A program made the position numbers and the translations under genes. From Sialis fuliginosa (taxonomy: Eukaryota > Arthropoda > Insecta > Megaloptera > Sialidae): a stretch of 64,000 nt of DNA. The stretch spans positions 12,338,001 through 12,402,000 of the forward strand of contig OY540812.1 in NCBI GenBank assembly GCA_961205875.1. The letters are read 5' to 3'. The notes under the pieces were generated by a model. That model ran no database searches, was not told where the DNA came from, and saw nothing but the letters and a program-made list of their open reading frames with translations. This document shows, in pieces, positions 1 to 13,435 of the stretch (positions are counted from its first letter, which is position 1; the number at the start of each line of letters is the position of its first letter).

Positions 1-1342
1 TGCACCGAAAGATTTATATCAAGTGGCCTCTGGAGACTTTATACGTTAACACTCAATGTTAAATGAGTGTAGAATGTTAAATGCACACAGGTCTGAAAGG
101 TGGTGGTACTTGTTCACATTTACACCGCCCAGATATGAAAACTTCGCACCCAAATAAACCTCGTCCGCAACATTAAAACTGAATTACAGATTATGTGAAA
201 AGTGCATACGTTTTTATTTACATACCGTGCGTTAAACGTTCCCGTCAGTGGTAATTTGTTTTTATGGTGCTAATGGAATGGGGGAGTATGTGAAAATTGT
301 AAGGATATAATTATTACTCTTTGTACACTTTTGTTTAGAATTTTCTTTTGAATAAATGTACTTTTATTCATGTCTATTATGAATACAGCTTGGTGACTAT
401 TTAGAAATGTATTACGATTATAATTTATTAAATATAATTAAATTTTACTGTAAAAATTCACTTTAATGTATGATAATTGTTTTATTTATCTATAATAAAA
501 ATTGCGTGTCTACTTTCAAGGTTCGAAAAACGCATAATAAATTTCTAATTAAATGATGAACCTAATAAATATAACCGATATTTGTATATACACTTCCACT
601 GATTTATTCTCAAAATGAATAACAAAAAAAAATGTAATAACACTTTTATGAAAACGGCGCAAGTAAACAATTCCAAAACAAAATAGGTAAATTACGGTCA
701 TAATAAAAGCACAGCGAAGTGTAAAATAAATAAATCCCGCGGTACAGAATCTGCGGAAACGCGTAGAACCGCGAGGCAGTGGCGGGGGTGTGAATGAATT
801 AAATTCAGGGCGAGTTTATGTGTGCGCGCAACACAATAGGTCTGTTGTACATGGAATAACAAATAACCCCGGCGCGTTAGTGAATTGTTAAGTTTTCATA
901 TAACAAATTCAGTAGCTACTCTCGCCTGCAGACACTGTATAATATGTACTGTAGCCCAGTGCACGAAACACTTTACAGGGCTGAGCATTGTACATTTTTC
1001 GTATTAGATATGTATAATTATACACTTAAGATTTATTTTATAATCAAGTATTAAATTATATACAGAGTGTTCGTCAGAACCGAGTGATCATTGCTAACTT
1101 TATTATTGGAGCTAGAAGGTAGATTAAATAGGCAAGGTATCAGTATTTTTTCAGAGATGAATAATGGCGGTGTCAAAAAAACAATTGAATGTCGAATTTC
1201 ATAGATATATTGAAATATAACGTTTCTACCAACATATATTTGGAAATTTAGATCAAATTAAACATTCTAAACTTCTTCACTTATGTTATGTTAATTTTCA
1301 TGCAAAATTTTGCAGTCAGCAGTTACATAAGCAAAACATTTA
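1..1342. other. AT-rich non-coding DNA
   Basis: No gene or bounded repeat is recognised. A mildly CpG-rich patch occurs at about 735-850 (CCCGCGGTAC, GTGCGCGCAAC). It is presumed tay intron or 3' flank. Confidence 0.5.
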
Positions 1343-1541
1343 CTTGGATCAAGAAATCCTTGTTTTTTATATAACGAAAACTTTTTCCTTAATATGTATA
1401 AAAATATACTCTTAATCTAACTATATTATCGTTTCTCTTTTAAGCAATATTATCGGACGAAAACAAGTTGAATTAAGAGTAATATTAAGAAAATATTGTT
1501 TTCGTTATATGTATGTACAAAACAAGGATTTCTTGGTCCAA
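1343..1541. repeat. Long imperfect inverted repeat (hairpin)
   Basis: Left arm starts TGGATCAAGAAATCCTTG and right arm ends CAAGGATTTCTTGGTCCA. The arms continue inward through ATATAACGAAAAC / GTTTTCGTTATAT and ACTCTTAAT / ATTAAGAGT. The arrangement fits a MITE-type fold-back element. Target-site duplication was not resolved. Confidence 0.6.
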
Positions 1542-2630
1542 ATTTACGTTTCTATCTATGTTAGGACTCCCTCCGACTAATATTGATTATTTTTTTATAA
1601 TAAAATATAGTAATGATAACAAAAATTTTCTGGATCACGTTTGACCATTATCTCAATGACTGTATGGTCTGTCTGTGAACGCTCTACAACCAAAACGATT
1701 AAATTTACAAACATGAAATTCATTTTTTTATTTTTGAAGAACATTAGATACTAAACCAAAAACATATGTAAAAATCTTGCTAATTTAAATAACTTTAACA
1801 GTAATAATAACTCTAATCACAGCTATTAGGGCACTCGAAATCACCTGTATCTTCTGCTGATAGACCGACACATTCTCCTGTGATACCACATGCGGCATCG
1901 ACTGCACTTCCTCATATCAGCCAGTCTGTCTTCTCCACAACCGTAGTTATGCCATTCCGTTTCCAATAATTCAGTACGAACATTATTTGTTGGCTGAAGA
2001 TTAGATTTAGACACTAATTTTATAGATAGTCCTTGTTACTCGCAGGTCCAATATTTTTTAAAGAAAATATTTATATTAAGAACGACAATAAATTTAATGA
2101 AATATAATAAACTTAGATTCTTCTTCACCGTTCGAAACAAAAATTAAAATTGGTGGTAGGGCACGTGGAACTGCGAGGTTATGTAATGGAATGAACTTGT
2201 CTACACTTAATGTATGTGTGTACAAATTCATGTGTGTGTACAGGAATTTTAAACCTATTTTTTTTTACTCTTAGGCCTTATTACTCCTATAAGTACCTTA
2301 TAATCGATCAGTAGCATTCTTATAGATGAAAATCAGAAGATATGATATACATGTGACGCTTGACATTGGTACGAGACAGGGTGAGGCTCGCACGCGCCCA
2401 TATAGGAAGTATAAGTTAAGATAGATAATAACCTTTTATGGAGCTCCTAGGAAATAATCCATGGTCCTATGGGATTCGAAAAAATCTATATAAAAATATA
2501 TATACCAGTTAACCTCCATCCACGTAATATTAATAATATCTAAACCGGTTTGGTAACATTACGACATCCACACAGGCAACGCTAGTTCTAAAATAAGAAA
2601 TATAAACATCATCAATTAATGTTGAACATG
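1542..2630. other. AT-rich non-coding DNA
   Basis: No gene seen. It contains scattered low-complexity T and A runs and a moderately GC patch near 2370-2400. No bounded repeat. Confidence 0.45.
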
Positions 2631-2779
2631 AATCTATCTATATGTTTAATTTGTGAATAATCATAATGATACAGAGCAAAAATCTATCTATATGTTTAAT
2701 TTGTGAATAATCATAATGATACAGAGCAAAAATCTATCTATATGTTTAATTTGTGAATAATCATAATGATACAGAGCAA
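2631..2779. repeat. 50-bp minisatellite, three near-identical copies
   Basis: The 50-bp unit beginning AATCTATCTATATGTTTAAT and ending ATGATACAGAGCAAA occurs at 2631, 2681 and 2731 with no internal differences. Only the last base or two of the third copy diverge. This indicates recent tandem duplication (or an assembly effect). Confidence 0.95.
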
Positions 2780-3654
2780 TGCATAAACGTCACCTGATAG
2801 CAAACTTCCCTGAGAACACAAGGCAAACAACTACTAATGGTAAGTTTATGAGAAACTGTAGCAATCCTTCAACAACACATATAATAATATATTTAAGGTT
2901 CCGACCGCAATGGAACACGATTGCGGTACATCCCTGCAATAGCATGTCTGCAACTGCCGCGCTGTTTACGTTGTTATTGAAGTGATTGTTATTCATTCCT
3001 ACTGGATTTATTTAGAGTTAATGAGTTGTATGTTTTGATTTAATGTATACATAAACATATATAACTATGTACAGTGTATTGTTATATTCGTGTATTGTAC
3101 ATTGTACACAGTTAATAGCTGATTTAAACAGATTTCTGTCTGTAATTAGACTTCCATGTGAATAATTTACATTTGCAAAAGATAAACATACACAATTTTG
3201 ACATGCGCTGTTTTCATTAAGATATTTTATCAAATCAATGTTTCACCGGATTTGTTAATTATGTTTTAATTGAAATTAATGATCTGGTTTCATCTCGGAA
3301 AAATGTGTTTAATTTATATACATTACTATATTTGTGCAATAATGAAATGCGATGTGTTTTTTCATCTCGTTTGTATGCCGAGTATGTATTTTTTTTAAAC
3401 TGGTTCTTTAATCGAAAAATTCTTGCCGTAAAGTTCCAAGTAAATTGCACGAGTGGACTGTCGGCAATCAAGATATTTACAGTAAATTAAAACAAGGTGC
3501 AACTTACAAAAATAAATTGCGTTTTTGTAAAATTATATGTATTAAATGATTGCTGGTTTTCTCAAAACTTTATTAACAATGCATTCTTTTTAAAATTACT
3601 CAGACCTTCAACAAAAATTAAAATGCAACCACTCGCTTACTTGTGATAAATATA

Positions 3655-4035
3655 GGGGGAGATGGAGAGGATTCATACACTGGTTGCGTTCATACAGATG
3701 GATTAATAAGTGTACTAACGTGACTACTAAAATATGTGTAACACCAATAGATGGTACTGATCACCCGCCACAACATATTAACAGTTTAAATTTTTAAATT
3801 GTCATCTTGATGCTCATTTTCATCAATTTTCATTTTCAATGCGAAAATATTTTAAAAACAGTAACAAATCGTGTTATGTTTAATGGATTAGTGTTATTTT
3901 ATACGTATAACAGTTACATTTATTTGTTTGTAATGTTAATTTCGTTTTTCTATATTTCCAATCTTTTCAAAACATAGAGTTTTATAAAATTTTTATCATT
4001 TTATTAAAAATGTATGAACCCTTCCCAACTCCCCC
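3655..4035. mobile_element. TIR element (MITE), TA target site
   Basis: Ends are GGGGGAGATGGAGAGGATTC and its near-complement (GGGGGAGTTGGGAAGGGTTC read from the other side), flanked by TA on both sides. It is 381 bp with no transposase frame. TA duplication suggests mobilisation by a Tc1/mariner-type transposase. Confidence 0.65.
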
Positions 4036-4374
4036 TACTTTACAAACAATACTTTATAATAAAATATTTCAAAGTCACGTTTCTGCACTTTTTTAACTCA
4101 ACACAGTATTTACATAAATAAAATAAAATTAATTAACTATTAAGTAGATAGGACGTTGCTCTTCTCATAAACTTTACACATATATGCGACAACAACAAAG
4201 GTTACTACAACAAAAAACAAGAATAACAAATTCCCTACACGAGACAAACATACATTGCCGGAGAAAAAAAAAAAACTTTTGCATGAAAAAGTAAAGAACT
4301 GCGCTTACTGTGTGTTTCTTATGCCGGGATTAGTTCCATTCCATAAAGAACAAAGACGGCACGTGCGAATGAGT

Positions 4375-4530
4375 CAGCGAGGAGCGTGAAATGAGAAACA
4401 GCATTTCTGTAACAGTCTGCTGCACGTACCCCCTCCCCCGCCGCACGTCCACCCCATCGGACACGTATGCATACGCTCGGGGTGTGCGCGCCTATGGGGT
4501 GGGAACTTTAGCTGTGCTACTGGCGTGAGA
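4375..4530. other. G+C-rich islet of unknown role
   Basis: Short G+C-rich block with a C-rich tract near 4430-4440 and CACACC/CATACGC motifs. Frames across it (for example a minus-strand Cys/Gly-rich one) are unrecognised and lack splice sites. Candidate regulatory segment only. Confidence 0.18.
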
Positions 4531-5689
4531 GATCGACAATACAGATGGAAGTACAAGATTTGTAGTGTTGTGAATGTAGTGTTTTACAGATCAAAGAAAA
4601 CTACTACACTTTACACACTTCAGTTTCTGTTCTCGACTTTGTTATTTGTTTCCGGAGATATCCGGGAGTCGATTATTTTAAACCTCACAACCAGTAAGAA
4701 TTCAATTATTACAGACATTGATTTTTTTTTACTCCGATCCTGATTCACCCATTCAAAACTACTTTCATATATGACGGGCAGCAGAAGCAAATTTTACACG
4801 AGAGGTCAAAATTTAACTACCCTATTTTCATGTACTTTTTAAACTTTTGAGTATGGTTATAGGTACAGTAGAGATCTTTTAATACACAAATTTTGAACTA
4901 GCGTCTTTGCACAAGTTGAAAAACGGATAACTTTAAAAAATCAGATATCCGGTTTTGTTCCGCGACGTTGAATTTATCTACATTTGATCCACAGAGACAT
5001 CATAACCTCTAATGGCAAAAAGTTTTAAGTGAAAGAAAATAATAATAATAATACAACTTTTTAATCAATAAGGCACATTTTGTCAAAGAAATGTTAACGT
5101 AATAATCGCACACAAACTTTTTATGACTTTTTGTAGTGGATTTGTTAGCTTTTGTTCCGAGACACGTTTTTAAAGTCATTTAAAGAAGTTTTAGCAATAT
5201 TTGATCCCTGATTTTTGGTCAGTTAATCCGGTGATGGTTGAAAATGCCGAATCTAAAAAAAAATCATTTCGGTTCAAAGTGAATTTATCCGGTTTTGTTC
5301 TGCTACTCATCACATAGATGTGTATAAGATGTATTCATTTTAAAAATTATACAAAATAATATTAATAGAGTATACTTATTATACATTATACAGTCATTAT
5401 AAAAATCGATGTAAAATTTTAACATCAACGTTTTTCTAGAAAATTAATTCGTAATTTAATCCCCAACAAATTTTTGCACGGCTTTACGTGGAGAATAATT
5501 AGGCCAATTAACTCAGCTTTACAAAAAGGGGAACTGTACAATAATTGCTTTAGACTTATGGCTAAAAACCACGCAACGATATTAAAAAAATATATAAGGG
5601 TAAAAATAAAGGGGTTAATAAGATTATTTAACAGAATTAGTTGAGCTAATTACAACACCGGTCATTAAATATTGTAAAAGCTAACTACG

Positions 5690-5965
5690 ACTCTGTGCCA
5701 CGGTGCGGCGTCTGAGCGAGGGATGAGTTACAAAAGTACCACCACCAACCAACCGACACACCCCCAGGGCAGTAGATATGATCCCCGCAGTGCCACGTAA
5801 GCCACCGTGCCGGCTAATTAATAACCACAACGCGTACGAAGCACGCGCAAGAGGGGTGCCCGCCAATGAATAAAGTAGCCGAGGGTGTGTATCGAGGGGC
5901 TGATGCTAAATCGCACACACGATTGTCAGTCACAGACACCATCACAGATACAGAGGGTGCCCGGC
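5690..5965. other. G+C-rich islet of unknown role
   Basis: Compositionally distinct block with C-rich runs (CCACCACCAACCAACC near 5739), CGCGTACG and GAGGGTGTG. No domain is recognised in any frame and no bounded repeat is seen. It could be regulatory DNA or a decayed repeat. Confidence 0.2.
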
Positions 5966-7398
5966 CAGCCCTTTGTTTGTTTTATTATGTTAGCCATACA
6001 TTGATAACTAATACACTGAATAACATTTTGTGTTCTGTTTGTATAGGAGGAGGCTATACGAGCTCGTTGCTGTGCTGGTTATGTTGTGATTATTATTTAA
6101 TCATACCGTTTTTGTGGAAATATCATTGACTCGTAGTTGGGATTATATACGTGCGTGCATGACATGGAATATTTTAAATACTCACATTGTTTATGGAGCT
6201 GTTTGTTTTTGTATATGGAATTATTATTATACATTTGTGTATAAATGTTTGATATTGACCAAAAGCATACATGCATATCGACTATCGTTAAAAGCGAAGG
6301 TTTGGCTAAATATTTATATTCAACAATATAGATAAAATACATAACAAAATATTTATTTCTTAGGTATCCCGTTATCCCGTTATGAGAGTAAAAAGAATTT
6401 TTAACTTTTTAATATAATTTAATGGTCGTCGTGCTAGGATATAGGTATTATATACCTACCTAATTGATCCAAAACTACTCTTATTCCATCAATGTGTCCG
6501 TGTTTTATATCTGAAGTGGAACTTAAAAGTATAGAAGTAAAAAAGTCGTCAAGAAATGATAGTAAACAATAAAATAAACCAACACATAAAACATCCGTCT
6601 AAATAAGCGATTCCCAAAGTGGGTTTCGTAGAATCCCGGGGTCTATGATAAAATACATGGTTTCGGCGTGTTTAAATCACACCTCCAAATTAAAGGATAC
6701 ACGATATACAAATGAGATAACTTAGCACAAGCATTGCTGCTAGTAGAGATATGTAATTCATTAATGATTTGTTCTTTTTAAACTAATCTTTTTTCGGATC
6801 TACTCAAGTCACTCTCTAAAAAAAATATTAGTTTGTTCTTTTAGGGTCTGTAAAAAATAAATATGGTTAGGGTTCCGCATTTTTTTTTAAATCGTGTATA
6901 TCCGCGACAAAAACATTTTATCAGCTGTAAAACCTTTAACGTAATTTTGGATAAATATGCACCTATTATACATTACAAGTTAAAAACAATAAACTAGGAA
7001 TACTTCACATTACTATGTTCAGATTTCAGATTTAATAACACAATATCCTAACAGTAAGATCGTACACTATTCAACTATTCAACGCTGAAAACAGAAACAA
7101 CAGTAACTGAAATTAAATTGTATTAGAGAGAGCTCAAGTCCCCGACGGAATCCCTTCATACAGACAACAACTAGAACATGTTAACAACCCATATTAAACA
7201 CACACACACAGCATCAAAACAAATTCTAAGACCGCAGAACTATTAAACTTGTCAAGCACAACAACAATTTGAAAATCGTAAAGCACGCAAAGTGTTAAGA
7301 ACACCCTTGTGCGACTGTTATAATGCGGACCTGACAATAGGGGTCACTTATATGTCGTCCCCTCGGATTTCGTGATGAACCCTCGTGGCCCCTGAACT

Positions 7399-7399
<1 letters not shown>

Positions 7400-7430
<31 letters not shown>
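7400..7430. repeat. (AT)n microsatellite
   Basis: Uninterrupted AT dinucleotide run of about 31 bp. Confidence 0.97.
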
Positions 7431-7433
<3 letters not shown>

Positions 7434-8045
7434 TTGTCGATTACTTTATATGAATTGTGAATAATAATATTTATTATAATAGATACATACATTTAACTTA
7501 TGTAAGCAAGTGACTTATATAAATCGAGTATTTCGGACTTAAGGACCTAATCGCTCCCTCTTTAAATTCCTTGTTATTTCATTTATTTACTACTAATAAA
7601 CTAATAAACTTTATAAGAAGTATAATATGTATATCAGATACAACCACAAAAATAACAGTTTTTATCGCGGAATAAAATAATCTACTGTTATATATTAGAT
7701 TATTGTTACAAAATGCAAGAAATTTATCGTATGCATTTAATCAACATCCGTTAACGTGTACCACTCATATTATTATAGAGGAAATTTTATTTTGTAATAT
7801 AAAATTAGCATTTTACTTTATTTGTTCATAAAAACAAAAATTTACACAGAAAAAATACTTATTTGTAATTTCCACCTGATCCAATCATTATAGAAAAACT
7901 ACAATTAAGAAAAAACATCTGTCAAGTAAATGCACAGTGCTTCCTATTCATAAATTCACCAAAGGTAGTTAATTATTAAATAAAAACCGATAGTGTTCAG
8001 ATAAATTGCCTGGCATTGGTTAACCATTTAATTTTTATACAATTG

Positions 8046-8588
8046 CAGAGGTCAAAACAAGTTCATTGTTCAAAAATACTGATTTTACTGACACAGAAAT
8101 CTAAAAATACTGACTTTTACTGACTATCTGAACCAAGTTAAAAAATGTAGGTGTTATGTATTAAAAAAATACTTTTATAATTATTGGCCTTCACCATCCC
8201 CATAGCCAACTCTTACCACCTTTTTATTAGGTTCATAACAAAAGTAACAAAAATCGCAATTAATTTTTGTTAATTTTTCTCACCGAACTTGGCATAGCCA
8301 GTGCTAGGGTGAGATTATGTTGTTTATATGTTCACGTATACATACGTTACAATTATGTCATAAAATATCTTCTAAAAGTTGGTAATAAACAATACAAATA
8401 AGCAAACAAAATAGAACATTATTTATAATTTGAGTATATTTTTCACGGTAATTGTGTCATTTTAAAGTCAAATAGGGCTCCGATGTAAAAACTGACAAAA
8501 CTGACCATTTTTCCAATAAACTGATTTTAACTGACCGGGTTACAAGAAACTGACTCTTACTGATTTTACTGACCAGTTTTGACCCCTG
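8046..8588. mobile_element. hAT-like non-autonomous element with ACTGA motif arrays
   Basis: Ends are CAGAGGTCAAAAC and GTTTTGACCCCTG, flanked on both sides by CAATTG. CAGxGGT ends are typical of hAT elements; the visible duplication is 6 bp rather than the usual 8. Both subterminal regions are packed with ACTGA/ACTGAC repeats (left about 8079-8123, right about 8490-8574), plausible transposase-binding repeats. It is 543 bp with no coding capacity. Confidence 0.65.
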
Positions 8589-10640
8589 CAATTGTTTAAA
8601 AAATAATATTTCTATTCCACCAATAAACTAGTGTCCACTCATAATGGATATGATCATTATTGGGAAATATACAACTTAGAATAATATATTCTGAACGTCT
8701 GTAAGAAAACATTTATATTTTGTAATTTTTGGAAAACACGTTTCTCAATACCTAATATTAGGTTACCTGAATCCTTTCAAATGCAGAGAATACACAGTAA
8801 GTGTTTAAAAACAAGTTGTTTCGATTGAACACTGAGAGATTTTCAATTCACACACAAATCGATTACTGTGTGTAGTTGAAATAACTAAATTACCCTTCTC
8901 TTCGCACGTCCAAAGAACCCTCCCCCGAGCCCAACAAGGGGTTAGGATTAAATAGAACATTGTTATTAGAGAAGGGAGTTCGTGGACACTAATTAAGTGG
9001 GAATAGCGTATTATGAAAGTTTCAATAATGCCTGTTTATACGTTAATTTATGTAGCTTATGTGTGTTTCTATACGTTTATAATTGCGCTGAATACAGACC
9101 ATTGTTTGTTCGTATTACCGGAACCGTCAATTATGTTTAGGTATAAGATTTGATCATTTATTATGTATGAAAATAATACGTTCGTTCGTACATAAGTAGA
9201 AAATCACAGTTCTGTTTTTAACCAAAACGATTTTAATGATTTGTACACAAATGGTAAATGCGATGCGACTTATTTCACAAAAAAATGCGGTTTTCCGAGT
9301 ATACTTTAATATAATTTTAGAATAATCAATTGTTTGGTTAATTTTGATTTAACTATAAGAAGGTTCGGTTTACAGAAAATACAATTTTTTCGATTTCAGA
9401 TTCAGATTTTATAGATTATAATACCATAGCCTATACATATTAAACATAATAATGATAACTTTAGTTCTTGGTATTTATTCACTATATACAAATACACTTA
9501 TTAAACGTAAATAAATAATAATTACATACAGTATGCATAATTACGGTTTACGGACATTTTACTCTTTATATAATAATATATTATTTTTACAAAGATAACA
9601 TATGATTATTTCATATTTACATATTATCATAATAAAACATACAGTTCATTTAAATACAAGTACTCATCATTGCATTATTATAATGATATATTTATCTATT
9701 GTAAAAATAACAAATACACATTACAGCACATTTTTTAAACAATATAAACTCAACTTGTAAGTAAATATTTACATAATAAAATTAACATATATTTCTTATC
9801 ATTTGATTTAAATAATATGAAATAAAATATATGAACGTATTTTTTACAAGAGATGTAAATAATTTTTTAAACAATATGAAACTAGACATGAATCATAACA
9901 TTAAGTAATTATTTAAACGAGATAAAATTTTATACTCGTTATTATTTATAATTTATAAGTATTTTTGTCTTAATTTTCATAGGTTTGTGAATGAATTTGT
10001 TTATTTTAGATTCTATACCGCGTCGTGTTTTTGACATTAGTTATTTAACACGAACAAATAAACAACGGCAATAAAAAAAATTAAAACGTTTCTGAGTTAA
10101 CATCACTCCAACAACAAAAAATACCAAGAAGCAAAGGAATGTATGTAGTATTTAATCAATAAACCTTGCGCCGACAGAAAAAGTACATTACCACAAAACG
10201 TGTACATAAAAAGCGAACAAAGCACAATTATTTAAGCCCTCTTCCTGTCACAAAACATGTTAACACAATAGCTAACTAGCGGCCATCTGTCAGTCGCAGA
10301 TGACATTTAATGAATACATATTATAATGTTACACGCGTTACGCCATTGATTTTACAACTAGAAATTTACTTATTTGTCACTTGATATATGTACTCTCCCC
10401 TTTGCATATGTATATTATTTACACTATTGTATCAAATGTTCCGTGTGCATGTTACCATAATAATATTGATTGAATAGTTATAAAACATTTATTAAAGTCA
10501 ATTGTAACAATAAATTATTATACTGTACTGCTGATTGGCGTGTAAGTCGATCCCATTATTCTAATATAAAAAGTCGTATTTTATTTGTACAGGGTTAATA
10601 AATGAATGAAAATGAATGAATTTTGAAAACTATGATTTAT
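8589..10640. other. AT-rich non-coding DNA
   Basis: No gene or bounded repeat. The 8885-8990 stretch (CCCTCCCCCGAGCCC and following) is less AT-rich and could be regulatory. Confidence 0.4.
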
Positions 10641-10669
10641 TTCAGAAAAAAAAATGCATCCATACATAA

Positions 10670-11225
10670 TGTACATTATGGAGGTTATATAAAATTAATT
10701 CAGTTCAAATCTATCTCCATTTTCACGAATTACGAATTTCATTAGTTTTGAAAAACTTCCCCACAAGGCATGGATCATATCTTATGGCATTCCAATCTTA
10801 ATCAAGTTTTTAAATTAATCAATTTTCAAGCGTTTCATATTGCCCAGTTTTCCTAGCATGTAGTCCCATGCAAAATAATCGAAAGATGGTTCGATAAAAT
10901 CATAGACATTCTCTTTTAACCACTCAATTGCCCTTTTTTGCCTTATGTGCAAGAGCTGAGTCTTGCCGAAAGCAATAACAGTCTTCGCAATAATAGTCCT
11001 GTCTCGATATAGTAATTTTGATTAACTTTTACCCCTGGCTTCACAAAGTATAACGGTAATTTGTCTTTTTTTGACAAATCATTACACGAGAGACATTCTA
11101 GAAACGTTAAAAAGCTAATTTACATTTAGGAACAACAAGAGATACAGAAGACACTATATAATTCTGTTGATTGTGAGCGTCCTGTAAAAGGAACATTTTC
11201 TCATCAGAAAATAAAATTTCTGTTT
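10670..11225 (-). pseudogene. Degenerate mariner-superfamily transposase
   Basis: Minus-strand reading across several frames yields fragments in transposase order: ILFSDEKMF, then KLPLYFVKPGVKVNQNYY, then QDSALAHKAKKG, then IEWLKENVYDFIEPSF, then a C-terminal IRENGDRFEL. The FSDE and QDSAPAH-like motifs are hallmarks of the Tc1/mariner DDE/D domain. Frameshifts and stops separate the pieces, and no intact frame exceeds about 60 codons. The N-terminal DNA-binding domain was not seen. Dead copy in or beyond the tay gene. Confidence 0.75.
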
Positions 11226-12179
11226 GAGCGCGCAGAGAGAGTAACATTTTACATTTTGTTACTCTAACTTCCATTGTGATTAAACACTATTGCAATTATT
11301 TTTTGTAATAAAACTTACGCACAATGTAAACAATATAAAAATGAACACTTTTAACACACACACCGTACAAAATATCTAGAAAAACTCACGAGAACCAATT
11401 TTAAGAAAATCTAAAAGTTGACATCAGTAATGCTGCTGGGGAATCATTTTATATTTATTTATAAAATAAATGAAATTGTATTAATTTTAACATAGTTTCA
11501 AAAATTATTTTCGGGTTATACATTCAGAACAATTTTTCAAATCAAATATATGTATATATAGTAATTCCAAAAGTATAAACTCTACTTTTTAAATTTGGCA
11601 TATCAAAAAAAACATTGGACTAATACCTAAAATATACGAGTCAGATTATAAATTAAGATACCACAGAATCAATGTACAAACAATATATTAATTAAAGGCT
11701 TTTATTTATTTTGCATCATCAAAAGATTTTAATATTAAGTAAAAAAATCTTCATTTATTAATGGATTTGTTTGAGTGAGTATTAAAGATAATAACTTCAA
11801 AGGAATATAATTAATGTGAATATTGTGTGCGTTATATACAGACAGTAAAAAGTCAAATGCTTTTAAAGTGTTGACGTACAAGTGAATCAGATTAGTAAAC
11901 CGTTGAGAAAAGCATATACAATTAATTTTGTTATATAATTAAGTTCATTATCAATTTTTACAGCGCCAGTGTTAATTATGAACACTTTATAATTAAAACA
12001 ATGGAAACGCCTAACAAGTCATCATTAAAGTACAATTAGCATTTATAATTATCAAGCCATAATTAATTAATGTACTTACAGAATGTTAGACAATACGAAT
12101 ACTACTATCCGTTTACACGAATTTAAGCGTTTAACGTTTAATTGTGCAATAGAAATAAATACATTTATGCTCGGTTTTA

Positions 12180-12482
12180 TAAAGAATTTGCTTGAGTGCA
12201 AATCCAAATTAGCTTCCAGCTAACGCTATCTGCTAGGTGTCAAATTGTTTAAAAAATTGCTCGATATTTTAAAACAGTGGTAATAAATGTATAATAATCT
12301 AAATGCTATGCATTTTATGAGGTACACTTGGCAGCAGTTATTTTAAGTCGCTGATTGTACTTATCGAGGTTATGTACGACTTCATTCATTACATCTACGA
12401 TTGTGTTGTCATTTATATTTAATACTTAGCAGATAGCGTTAGCTGGAAGCGAATTTGCATTTGCACTGAAGCAAATTCTTTA
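12180..12482. mobile_element. Long-TIR MITE, family M1 copy 1
   Basis: About 60-bp imperfect terminal inverted repeats: TAAAGAATTTGCTTGAGTGC at the left, matching TAAAGAATTTGCTTCAGTGC read from the right end, followed in both by GCTTCCAGCTAACGCTATC. The interior matches the copy at 43759 in reverse orientation. It is 303 bp and non-coding. Confidence 0.85.
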
Positions 12483-13181
12483 GCATAATAAACATCGCTT
12501 TATATCGCTCATCATTTATATTTCAAATAAAATATTTTACATTTTATTTGTTCACGTCGAATAAATAATTATTATAAGCATATACATAACACTGAATGTG
12601 CATAATACATATCAAGCTGTTCATAAAGTAAGTTCTACATTGTAATGTTATTAACAAATTTCCGTTTAAAATGGTATACAAATGTAAAATTTTATAGCAA
12701 ACTTCACTATAGAAGACAGGTGCATTTAACATATAAATATTTTACATTTTAATACTACAAGGATGCAGGTGTGTTTCTGAACTTGTTGAAAACTTATTTA
12801 TACATTTTGCAAGGCGTAATATATATACACACACATAACTGTACTTGTATATCATATTTATTATAAGTAGGTACTTATTATGCACTGAAAAAAAATCATA
12901 AAGATAATTAATATCATAATATAATGAAAGAAATATATAGTTTTAAATTACTTTACGATAAAACATTGACCTACATTTTCTATCTGTACTGTGAATAATG
13001 TCATGAAATTTTAAAAAATGCATACAACTGATAACGTTTATTGTACAATTGTGTCACAAAAAATTAAATATACATTAATGAATATGTCATTTTTTAAGAA
13101 AAACCATTGTGCAATACCATTATGATGTTTTTGTTTTGTTTAAAATATTTTTGGCTTAATAATATAATAATATGCACATTA
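12483..13181. other. AT-rich non-coding DNA
   Basis: No gene or bounded element recognised. Confidence 0.4.
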
Positions 13182-13435
13182 GGGTGTGTAAAAAAAATTA
13201 ACATTCGCTCTCGTTACGAAATAAGTTACTTTATGACCTAAAATAAATCCTAGCCGAAGGATTACCCTGTAGTTCAATTTACAAAATTAAATTAAATTTC
13301 TTTTATTAGTTATCATGAATCAGTAATACCAACCTTGGTAGTAAAGAATATTTAAATGGGAAACGGGACAAGGATTTATTTTATTTTATTTCGTAATGAG
13401 AGTGAAAAAAAATATTGATTTTTTTTGACACACCC
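13182..13435. mobile_element. TIR element (MITE), TA target site
   Basis: Left end GGGTGTGTAAAAAAAATTAA and right end, read inward, GGGTGTGTCAAAAAAAATCA. The similarity continues through the CTCTCGTTACGAAATAA / CTCTCATTACGAAATAA stretch. TA flanks both ends. It is 254 bp and non-coding. Confidence 0.75.

Larger units (their letters stand above)
4036..8045. other. AT-rich non-coding DNA with two islets
   Basis: Apart from the G+C-rich islets noted at 4.4 and 5.7 kb and an AT microsatellite at 7400, no gene is recognised. The motif ATCCGGTTTTGTTC occurs at about 4951 and 5289 with unclear relation. GGGTTCCG near 6871 resembles a motif in the repeat at 58222 but has no extended match. Confidence 0.4.
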
